Positions 17,296 through 25,855 of a DNA stretch of 64,000 bases are shown one piece after another. Source of the stretch: Shewanella khirikhana (GTDB lineage Bacteria; Pseudomonadota; Gammaproteobacteria; Enterobacterales; Shewanellaceae). Under the pieces are notes generated by a model, which searched no databases, was not told the DNA's origin, and worked only from the letters and a program-made list of their open reading frames with translations. Position numbers and translations under genes: made by a program. The stretch covers positions 1,922,001 through 1,986,000 of the forward strand of contig NZ_CP020373.1 of assembly GCF_003957745.1 (NCBI RefSeq), written 5' to 3'. Position 1 is the stretch's first letter. Every line of letters begins with the position of its first letter.

Positions 17296-19453
17296 GGCGT
17301 CTCCCCCAAATGCTCAGGCGACCGGGTTTATTGGGGCCGCCGAGGGTCCCCAGCAATGCCAACAACAGGCACAAGACGCCCGCCAACAGGTAGCCAAGGC
17401 TTGAAGTAGCCGTTTGCGGCAAGCGGCCACCCTGCCAGCCATGGGGCGTGGCTTCTGCCAAACGCACGTTTCGGGCATTGCCGTCGGTCACAGGAGTTTT
17501 ATCCACCGCCACCAAACTGGTGTGGGCGGTCACCAGATGGTATTCAAGCCCCAGGGCCACAGTGGCATCGCGGCGAGCGTCATTTGTCATCGCATCTGCA
17601 GCAAGGGCATCGACGCGGGCCTTGGCGTAAGTTAAATCCAGACCACTGGCGGCGGGCACCTGTTTGGGGCTCAGGGTTCGCTCCCAGGGCTGACCGTCGG
17701 TATTCCCACGAACAATCAGCGGCATCAGCTCGCCCGGGGCCGCTTTGAGGCTCAACATCAGGGCTTCACCGGCATAGAGGTCGCTGAGCTTTTGCGGAAA
17801 TCCCTTCACTTCCCGGCCATCCTGCCAGGTCACGGTCAGATTGCTGATGACCGGGTGTTCGATTCGGCCAAGCAACCCGCTCATCTTGTCGCTCACCTCA
17901 CCGCCGTGGCCGATAAAGGTGAAGGTGCCCCGGCCCGCCATGGCAGCGCGGGTCATGAAATACCCATTTGGCGCCGAGCCAATGGCCACAGGGAACAGAC
18001 GCGAGTGCCCCAGGCGGCGCTCAATCAGCGCAAACAGCGCATCTTCGCCATTCACGGCACCGTCGGTGATAAACAGCACCTGGCGTAGACGCCCGCTTTC
18101 ATCTGCCTCACGGCCATCCAGCGCAAGCTCCAGCGCCTGGGCCATTTCAGTGCCGCCATTTGCCTCAAGCCCGCGGACAAACTGCTGTGCCATGCCAAGG
18201 TTTACCGCACTGGCCGGGCGCGCCACCGACCAAAGCGGCCGGGCTGAGTTAGAAAAGGCGATAATATTGAAGCTGTCTTCGGGCCTCAGACCACCCAGCG
18301 CATGCAGCAGCGCACTGCGTGCCTGAGTCATGGAGTCCCCCGTCATCGAGCCTGAGGTGTCTATCACCAAAATCAGCTCTCTTGGCAGCCGCGCCGCCAT
18401 GGCGGGCTGCGGCGGCATAAAAGCAACCAATCCATGGCTTATATCTTCCTGAGCCTCTGCCGGGTAGCTGTAGCCCCGCTGCACCAGAAAATCCGCCACT
18501 GCCGAGCTGCCTTCATTAACGCTCCAACTGAGCACCATATCCCGGTCGGCGTCAGCGTCCGGGCACAGCGACAGCTGCCAGCCGCCTTCACGAAAGCTTT
18601 GTTCACACAGGCTATGGCTCGGACTATCGATCTGCCCCAGATTAAAACCGAGGATACTGGCGTTAAGCGCAACCTTGGGCATGGCAACCCGGGCAAGCTC
18701 GGGCTGGGCAGACTCCTGCGGCCAAAAGCCATTTGGCGTATCGCGCGCCGGGGCGCTGTCAGGATGTAAGCGCCTAGGTGTGACATCCTGCGAGTTCGTG
18801 GCAACAGAGGCGCCATAACGGGGCGTTTGTGCGGTGGGGATCCGCAGTTCGAGTCGCCCTTCCCTGGGCTTGAGCACCTCTTGATAATCTATGCTCACAG
18901 TGAGGGTTTCACCGGGCAGAAAATTGGCGATGCGGGTCGTGAACAGGTTACTTTCGCTGTGACTGACCAGACTCGCCCGCTTTCCCTGCTGCCTTGCCTG
19001 GTTAAAGGTGCGCTCGGCAGCACGCTTCTCCTGAATATCCCCCTCCAGAATACGCTCGCCAATCGCCAGACGCATACCGCTCACCGCCGCATTGGGTGGC
19101 AATGCAAAACGGTAGCTGCCATTAATGGGCTCACCGCTTTGATTCACAAAGGTTTGTGACAGGGTTACCCGGCTGACAAAGGCGCTGACTTTAAGGTCAA
19201 CATTGGTGGAGAGCGCCAGCTGCGCCGCTTCCTTTCCCCCTTGCTCGAACACCAGCTCGCCGCCCTGGCCCGGTACAGGCCGTGTTGCCACAGCCGGGGA
19301 AACATAACCCTGACCTATGCCGATAATCTCGCCGCCAGCCGCTTGTGCGGCTGTGGTGGACTGACTTGCGCTGCCAAAAGTTGTAAACCCCAGTGCGAGA
19401 GTACAAATGCTCGCCCGGATCCCTGCGGCCGCTCCGCGTTTTACCATATTCAT
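17282..19453 (-). CDS. Dedicated sortase substrate, VIT and vWA domain protein with LPQTA signal
   Basis: 723 aa, exported. A signal peptide covers the first 30-38 residues. A VIT domain (inter-alpha-trypsin-inhibitor type) spans about 85-195 (STNVDLKVSAFVSRVTLSQTF). A vWA domain begins near 358, with metal-binding residues DTSGSM (365-370), T435 in GGTEM and D464 in ITDG. Near the end comes LPQTA (678-682), a hydrophobic segment and the basic tail GRRRDAI: the cell-wall sorting layout of Gram-positive substrates. It lies directly upstream of, and overlaps, the sortase gene. I start at MNMVKRG, preceded by AGGAAAG; the frame is open 21 codons further up. The function of the surface protein is unknown; vWA/VIT proteins bind ligands or other proteins, with a metal ion. 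Confidence 0.93.
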   Translation of the reverse strand: MNMVKRGAAAGIRASICTLALGFTTFGSASQSTTAAQAAGGEIIGIGQGYVSPAVATRPVPGQGGELVFEQGGKEAAQLALSTNVDLKVSAFVSRVTLSQTFVNQSGEPINGSYRFALPPNAAVSGMRLAIGERILEGDIQEKRAAERTFNQARQQGKRASLVSHSESNLFTTRIANFLPGETLTVSIDYQEVLKPREGRLELRIPTAQTPRYGASVATNSQDVTPRRLHPDSAPARDTPNGFWPQESAQPELARVAMPKVALNASILGFNLGQIDSPSHSLCEQSFREGGWQLSLCPDADADRDMVLSWSVNEGSSAVADFLVQRGYSYPAEAQEDISHGLVAFMPPQPAMAARLPRELILVIDTSGSMTGDSMTQARSALLHALGGLRPEDSFNIIAFSNSARPLWSVARPASAVNLGMAQQFVRGLEANGGTEMAQALELALDGREADESGRLRQVLFITDGAVNGEDALFALIERRLGHSRLFPVAIGSAPNGYFMTRAAMAGRGTFTFIGHGGEVSDKMSGLLGRIEHPVISNLTVTWQDGREVKGFPQKLSDLYAGEALMLSLKAAPGELMPLIVRGNTDGQPWERTLSPKQVPAASGLDLTYAKARVDALAADAMTNDARRDATVALGLEYHLVTAHTSLVAVDKTPVTDGNARNVRLAEATPHGWQGGRLPQTATSSLGYLLAGVLCLLLALLGTLGGPNKPGRLSIWGRRRDAI

Positions 19454-19503
19454 CCTGCTTTCCTGTGCTTGGCTGCCAGCTGGCTGGCACTGCCTGTGGG
19501 GCT

Positions 19504-19532
19504 CGCCCGTTAACACCTTGGTTTAACGGGCG
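19504..19532. other. Perfect 10-bp inverted repeat between pdsO and the sortase substrate gene
   Basis: CGCCCGTTAA (19504-19513) and TTAACGGGCG (19523-19532) with a 9-base loop. No T-run follows on the minus strand, so it is not a standard terminator. In the mRNA it would lie about 50 bases upstream of the substrate start codon. It may set a processing or stability boundary between the two genes. Confidence 0.5.
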
Positions 19533-19554
19533 GGGTTGTTGGCTTACTGCCTCA

Positions 19555-20283
19555 TCAGTTGCTTTGATTGGCCGCCATGGACGCAGCGCCGGGGACCAGC
19601 TCCAGGGTGACGCGTCTGTCGAAGAAGTCCGTTTCGAAGCTGCCATCACTGTTTAATGGATTGGTTGCGCCGAAGGCCTGGCCCTGCAAGCGGCTTGAGT
19701 CAACGCCCTGCTGTTCAAGGAAGGCAATCACATTGGCAAGACGCTGCTCAGACAGGGCCTGGTTGTAGTCGCTGTCGCCGCGGCGGTCGGCAAAGCCTTT
19801 AAGGTCGATGGACAGACCTGGGTCGGCATCCATCACCTTGGCCACAGCCGTCAGCTGGGATTGGAAGTGGGGCTCAATTTCCGATGAGCCGGTTTTGAAC
19901 TGCACGTTAAGGCCGAGGGTAAGCTCAGTGAGCTTGGCTTCGCGGGCTGCATGGAGTGAGTTAAGCTGAGCCCGGGTCATGGCGTAATCACTTGCCAGCG
20001 CATCATAGTTGGCGCTGCGCTCCGCCAGGGTCTGGATTTGCTTGTCCTGCTCAGCAATTGCCGCCTGCTGCGACTTAATCTCTTCTTCATCGCCCACGGA
20101 CTTACCGATAATGCCGCCGGCAAACGCACCAATAATGGCGCCTACCGGGCCGCCGACTGCTGCGCCAATCAGCGCCCCCGAACCCAGGCCCACCAGTTCT
20201 TCCTTGTGCTCACGTTCTTCGGCATAAGCAGCCGGGGTCATCAGCGTCAGGGCTACGAGGCTGGCAATCAGTTTGGTTTTCAT
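19555..20283 (-). CDS. pdsO: Sortase-associated OmpA-like protein PdsO
   Basis: 242 aa. Signal peptide (MKTKLIASLVALTLMTPAAYA-EE), a glycine-zipper hydrophobic stretch (about 30-65: GSGALIGAAVGGPVGAIIGAFAGG), a coiled coil (68-118), and a C-terminal OmpA-type peptidoglycan-binding domain (about 120-230: VQFKTGSSEIEPHF, then FADRRGDSDYNQALSEQRLANV). OmpA domains bind diaminopimelate in peptidoglycan. The gene precedes the substrate and sortase genes on the same strand, as expected for the OmpA-family member of this system. It could anchor or present the sortase substrate to peptidoglycan, but no sequence feature proves that. Confidence 0.9.
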   Translation of the reverse strand: MKTKLIASLVALTLMTPAAYAEEREHKEELVGLGSGALIGAAVGGPVGAIIGAFAGGIIGKSVGDEEEIKSQQAAIAEQDKQIQTLAERSANYDALASDYAMTRAQLNSLHAAREAKLTELTLGLNVQFKTGSSEIEPHFQSQLTAVAKVMDADPGLSIDLKGFADRRGDSDYNQALSEQRLANVIAFLEQQGVDSSRLQGQAFGATNPLNSDGSFETDFFDRRVTLELVPGAASMAANQSN

Positions 20284-20349
20284 AAGTCATCATTCCTTGT
20301 CTTTACCGCCGTAGCGGCCTGTTGTTGATGGACTTATTAAAACCCGGTC

Positions 20350-20454
20350 AAATGGCAACCGAAGGGAGCAAAAATGGCAGTTCAACTATCAATTGTGGCA
20401 ACAAAATGGCAATCGCGCGGGCTCGCTTTCAATAGCGCTAAATTGCTGTATAGT
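20350..20454 (+). promoter_or_regulatory. Phased AAATGGCA repeats and candidate pdsRS promoter
   Basis: The 222-base gap between divergent pdsO and pdsR carries direct repeats AAATGGCA at 20350, 20372 and 20404, plus a degenerate copy (TTGTGGCAA) at 20393. The start-to-start distances, 22, 21 and 11 bases, are multiples of one helical turn. OmpR-family regulators commonly bind direct repeats spaced about 11 bases, so PdsR is the natural candidate. Downstream, TTTCAA (20427-20432) and TATAGT (20449-20454) with a 16-base spacer form a weak sigma-70-like promoter towards pdsR. That would put the repeats upstream of -45, an activator position; they could also act on pdsO. Confidence 0.5.
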
Positions 20455-20505
20455 CGGCCATAGATTGGATAACAGGCCCCCGGCATTCAGCGGTGGGCCG
20501 CAGTA

Positions 20506-21210
20506 ATGAGCTTGAAAATGAAACGTATCGCCATTGTCGAAGATGAAGCCGCCATTCGCGAAAATTACAAGGATGTGCTGCAGTCACACGGCTATCAGGT
20601 ACAGACCTTCGCCAACCGCCCCGACGCCATGGTTGCCTTTCAAACCCGCTTGCCGGATCTGGCCATTATCGACATTGGCCTTGAGGATGAAATCGACGGT
20701 GGTTTTACCCTGTGCCAGAGTTTACGTGCCATGTCTGCCACCTTGCCGATTATCTTTCTTACCGCCAGAGACAGCGACTTTGATACAGTGACCGGCCTGC
20801 GGCTTGGCGCCGACGATTATCTGTCCAAGGAAGTGAGCTTCCCACATTTGCTGGCAAGGCTTGCGGCGCTGTTTCGCCGCTGCGAGCAGCTGAGTGCCCC
20901 TTCTGAGCCGGAAAACCTGATGGTGCGCGGACCACTGACCATAGATGCCAACCGTATTCAGGTGTACTGGCAGGAGCGCCCGATCGAACTGACGGTCACC
21001 GAATTCTGGATGGTTCACGCGCTGGCGCGTCACCCCGGCCATGTACGCAGCCGCACCGAGCTGATGCAAGAGGCCAAAATCTATGTGGATGACAGCACCA
21101 TCACCAGCCACGTAAAGCGCATTCGTAAAAAGTTTATTGCCGCCGATGCCGCCTTTGATTGCATAGATACCGTGTACGGCATGGGTTACCGCTGGGATAG
21201 TCAGGGCTGA
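20506..21210 (+). CDS. pdsR: Response regulator PdsR of the dedicated sortase system
   Basis: 234 aa, OmpR family: receiver domain (5-125) and winged-helix DNA-binding domain (about 135-232, with ELTVTEFWMVHALARHPGHVRSR and the recognition helix ending SHVKRIRKKF). The phosphoacceptor is D56 in LAIIDIGL; the acid pair is E12/D13, and the conserved Lys is K108. The usual Lys-Pro after the fifth strand is Lys-Glu here (YLSKEVSF), a deviation that may alter activation. The start could also be the ATG four codons in (20518); neither has a good ribosome site. It overlaps pdsS by one base (TGATG) and is divergent from pdsO, the substrate and the sortase genes, which it probably regulates. Confidence 0.93.
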   Translation: MSLKMKRIAIVEDEAAIRENYKDVLQSHGYQVQTFANRPDAMVAFQTRLPDLAIIDIGLEDEIDGGFTLCQSLRAMSATLPIIFLTARDSDFDTVTGLRLGADDYLSKEVSFPHLLARLAALFRRCEQLSAPSEPENLMVRGPLTIDANRIQVYWQERPIELTVTEFWMVHALARHPGHVRSRTELMQEAKIYVDDSTITSHVKRIRKKFIAADAAFDCIDTVYGMGYRWDSQG

Positions 21211-23360
21211 TGATAAGACTGCCGCTTGGCCTGCGCTCCAAGGTCATTATTCTTTCTGCGTTTTTGCTGTGCCTGCCCTGGCTTGGCTACCAATATGTGT
21301 GGGAAATGGAAAAGTACCTGCGCCACGGTCAGGAACGCACCCTGGAGGGCACCACCGCCGCGCTTGCCACTGCGCTGCACGAGCGGCCACGGCTGTTTGA
21401 CAGCCAAAGCAGCTTCCTTGCCCAGGTTGAAAAACGCAAAGACCTTTACGCTCACCCGCTGTCGGGGCCAATTCAGCTGGACGGCAAACTGGATGACTGG
21501 GAGCCCTATCGGCACAAGACCATGCATTATGGCGCCGATATGCAGCTGCTGCCCCAGGCTACCAGCAAGCTCAGTTTCAACCATATGATTGGCCGCTACG
21601 GCAATTATCTGTATGCCTTTTTTGAAGTCACCGATCCGCATCCTGTGTACCGCGGCCGCAATAGCCTGAGGGTCGACAGAAACGATCATCTCGCCATTGC
21701 CACCCTGGATGGCGCCGGATTTTTCCACCGTTACGTGGTCTCAACCCAAAAAGATGGCTGGGTGAATGCCTTTGAGCTGCCTGCCGATGCGGCATTGAGC
21801 CTGCCGGCGTTACCCGAAGTGCGTATTCAGGGCCAATGGCACACTTCCGCCACCGGCTACAACATCGAGCTTAGGATCCCGCTGGAAATGCTTGGCGGCA
21901 AAATCAGTTTTGCGCTGCATGATGTCAACAATCCCCGAACTCGCGATATCGAAGGTATTACCGGCACCTCGGCCACAGATACCCCGGATAATTTGGGCAC
22001 AGTGCTGGTGCCTTCTCCGGAGATCGAAGCAATTATCAAGGGGATGAGCCATAACAGCGCCCGTATATGGGTGGTGGATCGCCATGGCCGGGTGCTGGCA
22101 CGCTCGGGTGATATCCGCAATGGCGACAGTGTCTGGACCCGCGCCATCGAAAACGACAAACCCGAAGGCATGCTGGAGCACTTTGTGCAGCAGTATCTTT
22201 ACCCGCTTTACTACCGGGTGCTGACCAAGCCGCCAAAGGACTTTATCGATGGCCTGCAGGATTCCACCGAGCTTGAAGGCAGCCATATTCAGCGTGCGCT
22301 GAACGGTAACCCCGCCAGCACCTGGCGCCTTACCCCGGACAATAAGGCCGTGGTCCTCGCGGCGGCCAGCCCCATTTGGATTGACGATAAAGTAATGGGC
22401 GCCGTGGTGGCCGAAGAAACAACCCATGGTATTCGCACTCTGCGTAACAGAGCGCTGGAAAAACTCTTCAACGTGATTTTGACCATCATGAGCATGGGCA
22501 CCCTGGCGCTGTTTTTCTTCGCATCCAATATTTCAAGCCGGATCAGGAATTTGCGCGATCAGGCCGACAGTGCCATTGATGCCCAGGGCCGGGTAAAAGC
22601 CAGCATAGTGCCATCCAAATCGCTGGATGAAATTGGCGATCTGTCACGCTCACTTTCCGGCATGGTGCAGCGGTTATCCCAGTACACCCAGTATCTGGAA
22701 AACATGTCCTCTCGCCTCGGCCATGAACTGAGAACGCCGGTCGCCGTGGTGCGCTCAAGTCTCGAGCACCTGTCGATGCAGCCGCTCGGGGAAGATAAGC
22801 AAAAATACGTTGAGCGGGCCCAGGAAGGAGTCAGTCGCCTGAGTCTTATTCTGGCCAATATGAGTGAAGCCACGCGGCTTGAGCAGTCGCTGTCCCAGGC
22901 CGAAGCCATCAGTTTCGATGCCTCGAGGGTTATCCGAGGCTGTGTGCAGGGCTATCAGCTCACCTATCCTCAAATCCGTATTCAGCTCAGTGAAGCTGAC
23001 GGCAATTATCAGATGAAAGGCGTGCCCGAATATCTGGCGCAGCTGCTCGACAAGCTCTTTAGTAATGCACTGGAATTTATGGAAAAAGACTCGACCATCG
23101 AGATATCGCTTGGTCATAGTCAGCGGCAAATTAGCCTGAGTGTCGCCAACAAAGGCCCCTTGCTACCCGCGGACATGGCCGAGCGGATATTCGACTCAAT
23201 GATCACCGTTCGCCCCGCGACTCAGGACAGCAAACCACACCTGGGCCTTGGGCTTTATATCGCAAGACTGATTGCCGATTTCCACGGCGGCAGCCTCAGC
23301 GGCAGTAACCAGCCCGCTGGTGATGGAGTAATTTTCACCTTGTTGCTGCCCCAGCACTGA
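21210..23360 (+). CDS. pdsS: Sensor histidine kinase PdsS with carbohydrate-binding-like sensor
   Basis: 716 aa, inner membrane, a kinase with a large periplasmic sensor. TM1 is about 11-30 and TM2 about 420-438, enclosing roughly 390 periplasmic residues. The first part (about 86-265: GPIQLDGKLDDWE, NYLYAFFEVTDPHPVY, GYNIELRIPLEMLGG, FALHDVNN) has the shape of a family 9 carbohydrate-binding module. The second (about 280-400: ARIWVVDRHGRVLARSG, VVAEET) resembles PAS-like periplasmic sensors such as CreC's. A HAMP linker (440-490), the phosphorylated histidine H505 (LGHELRTPVAVV), the N box (KLFSNALEFM) and the G box (LGLGLYIARLI) follow. It is coupled with pdsR. A sugar or glycan signal is inferred from the domain, not shown. 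Confidence 0.93.
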   Translation: MIRLPLGLRSKVIILSAFLLCLPWLGYQYVWEMEKYLRHGQERTLEGTTAALATALHERPRLFDSQSSFLAQVEKRKDLYAHPLSGPIQLDGKLDDWEPYRHKTMHYGADMQLLPQATSKLSFNHMIGRYGNYLYAFFEVTDPHPVYRGRNSLRVDRNDHLAIATLDGAGFFHRYVVSTQKDGWVNAFELPADAALSLPALPEVRIQGQWHTSATGYNIELRIPLEMLGGKISFALHDVNNPRTRDIEGITGTSATDTPDNLGTVLVPSPEIEAIIKGMSHNSARIWVVDRHGRVLARSGDIRNGDSVWTRAIENDKPEGMLEHFVQQYLYPLYYRVLTKPPKDFIDGLQDSTELEGSHIQRALNGNPASTWRLTPDNKAVVLAAASPIWIDDKVMGAVVAEETTHGIRTLRNRALEKLFNVILTIMSMGTLALFFFASNISSRIRNLRDQADSAIDAQGRVKASIVPSKSLDEIGDLSRSLSGMVQRLSQYTQYLENMSSRLGHELRTPVAVVRSSLEHLSMQPLGEDKQKYVERAQEGVSRLSLILANMSEATRLEQSLSQAEAISFDASRVIRGCVQGYQLTYPQIRIQLSEADGNYQMKGVPEYLAQLLDKLFSNALEFMEKDSTIEISLGHSQRQISLSVANKGPLLPADMAERIFDSMITVRPATQDSKPHLGLGLYIARLIADFHGGSLSGSNQPAGDGVIFTLLLPQH

Positions 23361-23640
23361 TGACATTGCTGATGATTGTCCGCGATTGCGGCAACACTAA
23401 CTGCGGGCTAAACAGGACTACCGAAACAGCATTCCTGCATCTGTGGTAAGTTTTTGTGCAGCCTGACGACTTGCTGCATTGGGATATATGCTGAAGACAG
23501 ATAGAAAATAGACAGAAACAGTCAGAAAAGAAGGGAAAACATCGGGAAAGAACAAGCAAAAACGCAGAGCGTAAGCCGGGGCTGCCGTGCCTTTGCAATC
23601 AGGCTTTGCTTTACCTTGATGCCTTCAATCACTCGCATTT

Positions 23641-23664
23641 AGCCATCTACATGGTAAGATGGCC
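23641..23664 (+). promoter_or_regulatory. Inverted repeat upstream of metC, possible MetJ site
   Basis: The gap 23361-23696 (336 bases) between pdsS and metC has no gene. 48 bases before metC it holds GCCATCT (23642-23648) and AGATGGC (23657-23663), perfect arms 8 bases apart. Read as adjacent 8-base boxes, AGCCATCT and AGATGGCC match the MetJ consensus AGACGTCT at 6 and 5 of 8 positions, but the box between them is poor. E. coli metC is repressed by MetJ. The rest of the gap is A-rich (GAAAA runs) with no clear terminator for pdsRS. Confidence 0.4.
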
Positions 23665-23696
23665 AAATTATACGCCTTGAGGTACAGGATATACCT

Positions 23697-24893
23697 ATGA
23701 GAGAGAAAAGCCTGAAAACCGCCACCAAGATTGTCAGCTTGGGCCGTGATAAAAAGTACAGCAAAGGGGTAATTAACCCGCCTGTGTTTCGCGCCTCCAC
23801 CATAGTGTTCGACTCCCTCGAGGAGATGCGCTTTGCCGCCAGGAACAAGCACAATGGTGAGATGTTTTACGGCCGTCGCGGCACCCCTACCCACTTTGGT
23901 TTTCAGGCCGCCATTGCTGAGCTGGAAGGCGGTGCGGGCACGGCGCTCTACCCAAGCGGCGCCGCCGCCATTGCCGGCAGCCTGATGGCGTTTCTCAAGA
24001 GTGGCGATCACCTGCTGATGGTTGACAGCGCCTACGAGCCTACCCGGGATCTGTGCGATAAGGTGCTTAAAGGCTACGGCATCGAAACCACTTATTACGA
24101 TCCGCTCATCGGTAAGGATATCGCCGCACTTATCCGCCCCAACACCAAGGTGCTGTTCCTCGAATCACCCGGCTCCATCACCATGGAAGTGCAGGATGTG
24201 CCAACCCTGGCGCGTATTGCCCACGAGCATGGCTTGATTGTGATGTTGGATAATACCTGGGCCTCACCTATCAATTCACGTCCGTTCGAGATGGGCGTGG
24301 ATATTTCGATTCAGGCTGCCACCAAGTACATCGTTGGCCACTCGGACGTGATGATGGGCACGGCGACGGCCTCTGAACAGTACTGGGATCAGCTCCGTGA
24401 ACACAGCTATCTGCTGGGGCAAACCACCTCGGCGGACGATGCTTATCTTGCCGCCCGGGGCCTGCGTACCCTGGGCGTACGTATGGCGCAGCACGAAAAG
24501 AATGCCCTTGCGGTTGCCAACTGGCTGCAAAGCCGTCCTGAAGTTGACCACCTGCGCCATCCGGCCTTCCCCAGCTGTCCGGGGCACGAGTTCTTCAAGC
24601 GCGATTTTTCCGCCAGCAATGGTCTGTTTTCCTTTGTGCTCAAAGAAGGCACTGCCGAGGCCATGACCGCCTTTGTGGAAGGCATGCACCACTTCAAAAT
24701 GGGCTTTTCCTGGGGTGGTTATGAAAGCCTGATATTGTGGGTATCGGGGATCCAGAACATTCGCTCGGCCACCCGCTGGGATGCCAGCAAACCGCTTATC
24801 CGGGTGCATATCGGCCTTGAAGATCCCGAGGATTTGATAGCCGATCTCGAAGCCGGTTTCGCGCGCTACCACGAGGCGATGGCGGGCAAATAA
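23697..24893 (+). CDS. metC: Cystathionine beta-lyase MetC
   Basis: PLP enzyme that cleaves cystathionine to homocysteine, pyruvate and ammonia, the penultimate step of methionine synthesis; cytoplasmic homotetramer. 398 aa. The PLP lysine is K210 in AATKYIVGHSD, the same number as in E. coli. Other family marks are YGRRGTPTHFGFQAAIAELEGG, LYPSGAAAIAG, LDNTWASP and, near the C-terminus, WGGYESLILW, which helps separate MetC from MetB. GAGGTACAG lies upstream of the ATG. It is monocistronic with a strong terminator. A possible MetJ site lies in the upstream gap. Confidence 0.96.
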   Translation: MREKSLKTATKIVSLGRDKKYSKGVINPPVFRASTIVFDSLEEMRFAARNKHNGEMFYGRRGTPTHFGFQAAIAELEGGAGTALYPSGAAAIAGSLMAFLKSGDHLLMVDSAYEPTRDLCDKVLKGYGIETTYYDPLIGKDIAALIRPNTKVLFLESPGSITMEVQDVPTLARIAHEHGLIVMLDNTWASPINSRPFEMGVDISIQAATKYIVGHSDVMMGTATASEQYWDQLREHSYLLGQTTSADDAYLAARGLRTLGVRMAQHEKNALAVANWLQSRPEVDHLRHPAFPSCPGHEFFKRDFSASNGLFSFVLKEGTAEAMTAFVEGMHHFKMGFSWGGYESLILWVSGIQNIRSATRWDASKPLIRVHIGLEDPEDLIADLEAGFARYHEAMAGK

Positions 24894-24916
24894 TCCAGCT
24901 GGCGTACGTTTATAAC

Positions 24917-24945
24917 AAAAACCTCACTTTTGTGAGGTTTTTTTC
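24917..24945 (+). terminator. Terminator of metC
   Basis: AAAACCTCAC / GTGAGGTTTT stem with a TTTT loop and a T-run. Confidence 0.93.
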
Positions 24946-25047
24946 TAAGTGAAACACTCACCCAAGGGAATTGTTAAGTTTCAGTTAATGATTGGACACT
25001 AGCTTAGCCGCGATCAGCAAAGACCACATTAATAAAAAGGAACTGAC

Positions 25048-25788
25048 ATGAGCATTTCATTCAACAAATCTGTGATTGCCGGCGCCCTGCTGGCGCTTGC
25101 CGGCACTGCGGTTGCCGGTGAAGGCCACTGGTCATACGAAGGCAAAGGAGCCCCTGAGCATTGGGGTTCACTGAAAAAAGAATTTGCCCTGTGTAAACAA
25201 GGCGTGAACCAAAGCCCAATCGACATTCGTGCCCAGGCCGATGCCGATTTGTCACCGCTGCAACTGGATTATCAGGGCAAGGTGGCATCTGTGATAAACA
25301 ATGGCCACACCCTGCAGGCCAACTTTGGCACTGGCAACCAGCTCACCCTCGAAGGCCACAGCTTCGAGCTCAAGCAGGTGCACATGCACGCCCCCAGTGA
25401 AAACACCATCAATGGCAAGCAATACCCGCTTGAAGCTCACTTCGTGCACGCCGATGCCGATGGCCGTCTGGCGGTGATTGGTATCATGTTCGAAGAAGGC
25501 GCCTCAAACCCAGGCTTTGCCGCCCTCGCGCCTGCCTACCCCGCCAAAGCTTCTGACGCCGTGCCATTTGGCGCCGAGCTGTCGCCCAAGGCCTTCTTCC
25601 CACAGAGCCTGGATTACTTCCGTTTCAACGGCTCGCTGACCACGCCACCTTGCTCTGAAGGCGTGCGCTGGGTCGTGCTTAAGCAGGTACAAACCCTGTC
25701 TGCTGACGAGGTGAAGGCCTTCACCTCGGTGTATTCCAACAATGCCCGTCCGGTACAGCCGGTTAACGCCCGTATCGTAGTGGAATAA
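25048..25788 (+). CDS. Periplasmic alpha-type carbonic anhydrase
   Basis: Hydrates carbon dioxide to bicarbonate in the periplasm. 246 aa with a signal peptide (MSISFNKSVIAGALLALAGTAVA-GE). The three zinc histidines are H112 and H114 (QVHMHAPSEN) and H131 (EAHFVH); the alpha-class pattern SPIDI near residue 56 and LTTPPCSEG near 198 are also present. C49 (FALCKQG) and the cysteine of PPCSEG probably form the conserved disulfide. AAAGGAAC lies ahead of the ATG. It is monocistronic between terminators. Its bicarbonate product could feed a transporter, for example one of the two SulP proteins in this window, but nothing in the sequence ties them together. Confidence 0.97.
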   Translation: MSISFNKSVIAGALLALAGTAVAGEGHWSYEGKGAPEHWGSLKKEFALCKQGVNQSPIDIRAQADADLSPLQLDYQGKVASVINNGHTLQANFGTGNQLTLEGHSFELKQVHMHAPSENTINGKQYPLEAHFVHADADGRLAVIGIMFEEGASNPGFAALAPAYPAKASDAVPFGAELSPKAFFPQSLDYFRFNGSLTTPPCSEGVRWVVLKQVQTLSADEVKAFTSVYSNNARPVQPVNARIVVE

Positions 25789-25855
25789 TGCCTGTGAATG
25801 GCTGCGCAGCAGCTAATCGTCCGCTGCTGAGTGACAGTTTTACGGCTCAATAGCG

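Noticed and set aside
16642..19453. Sortase and LPQTA protein as recent transfer from a Gram-positive bacterium
   Set aside because: Codon use and composition look like the neighbours, the class is proteobacterial, and the OmpA-like and two-component partners are Gram-negative types.
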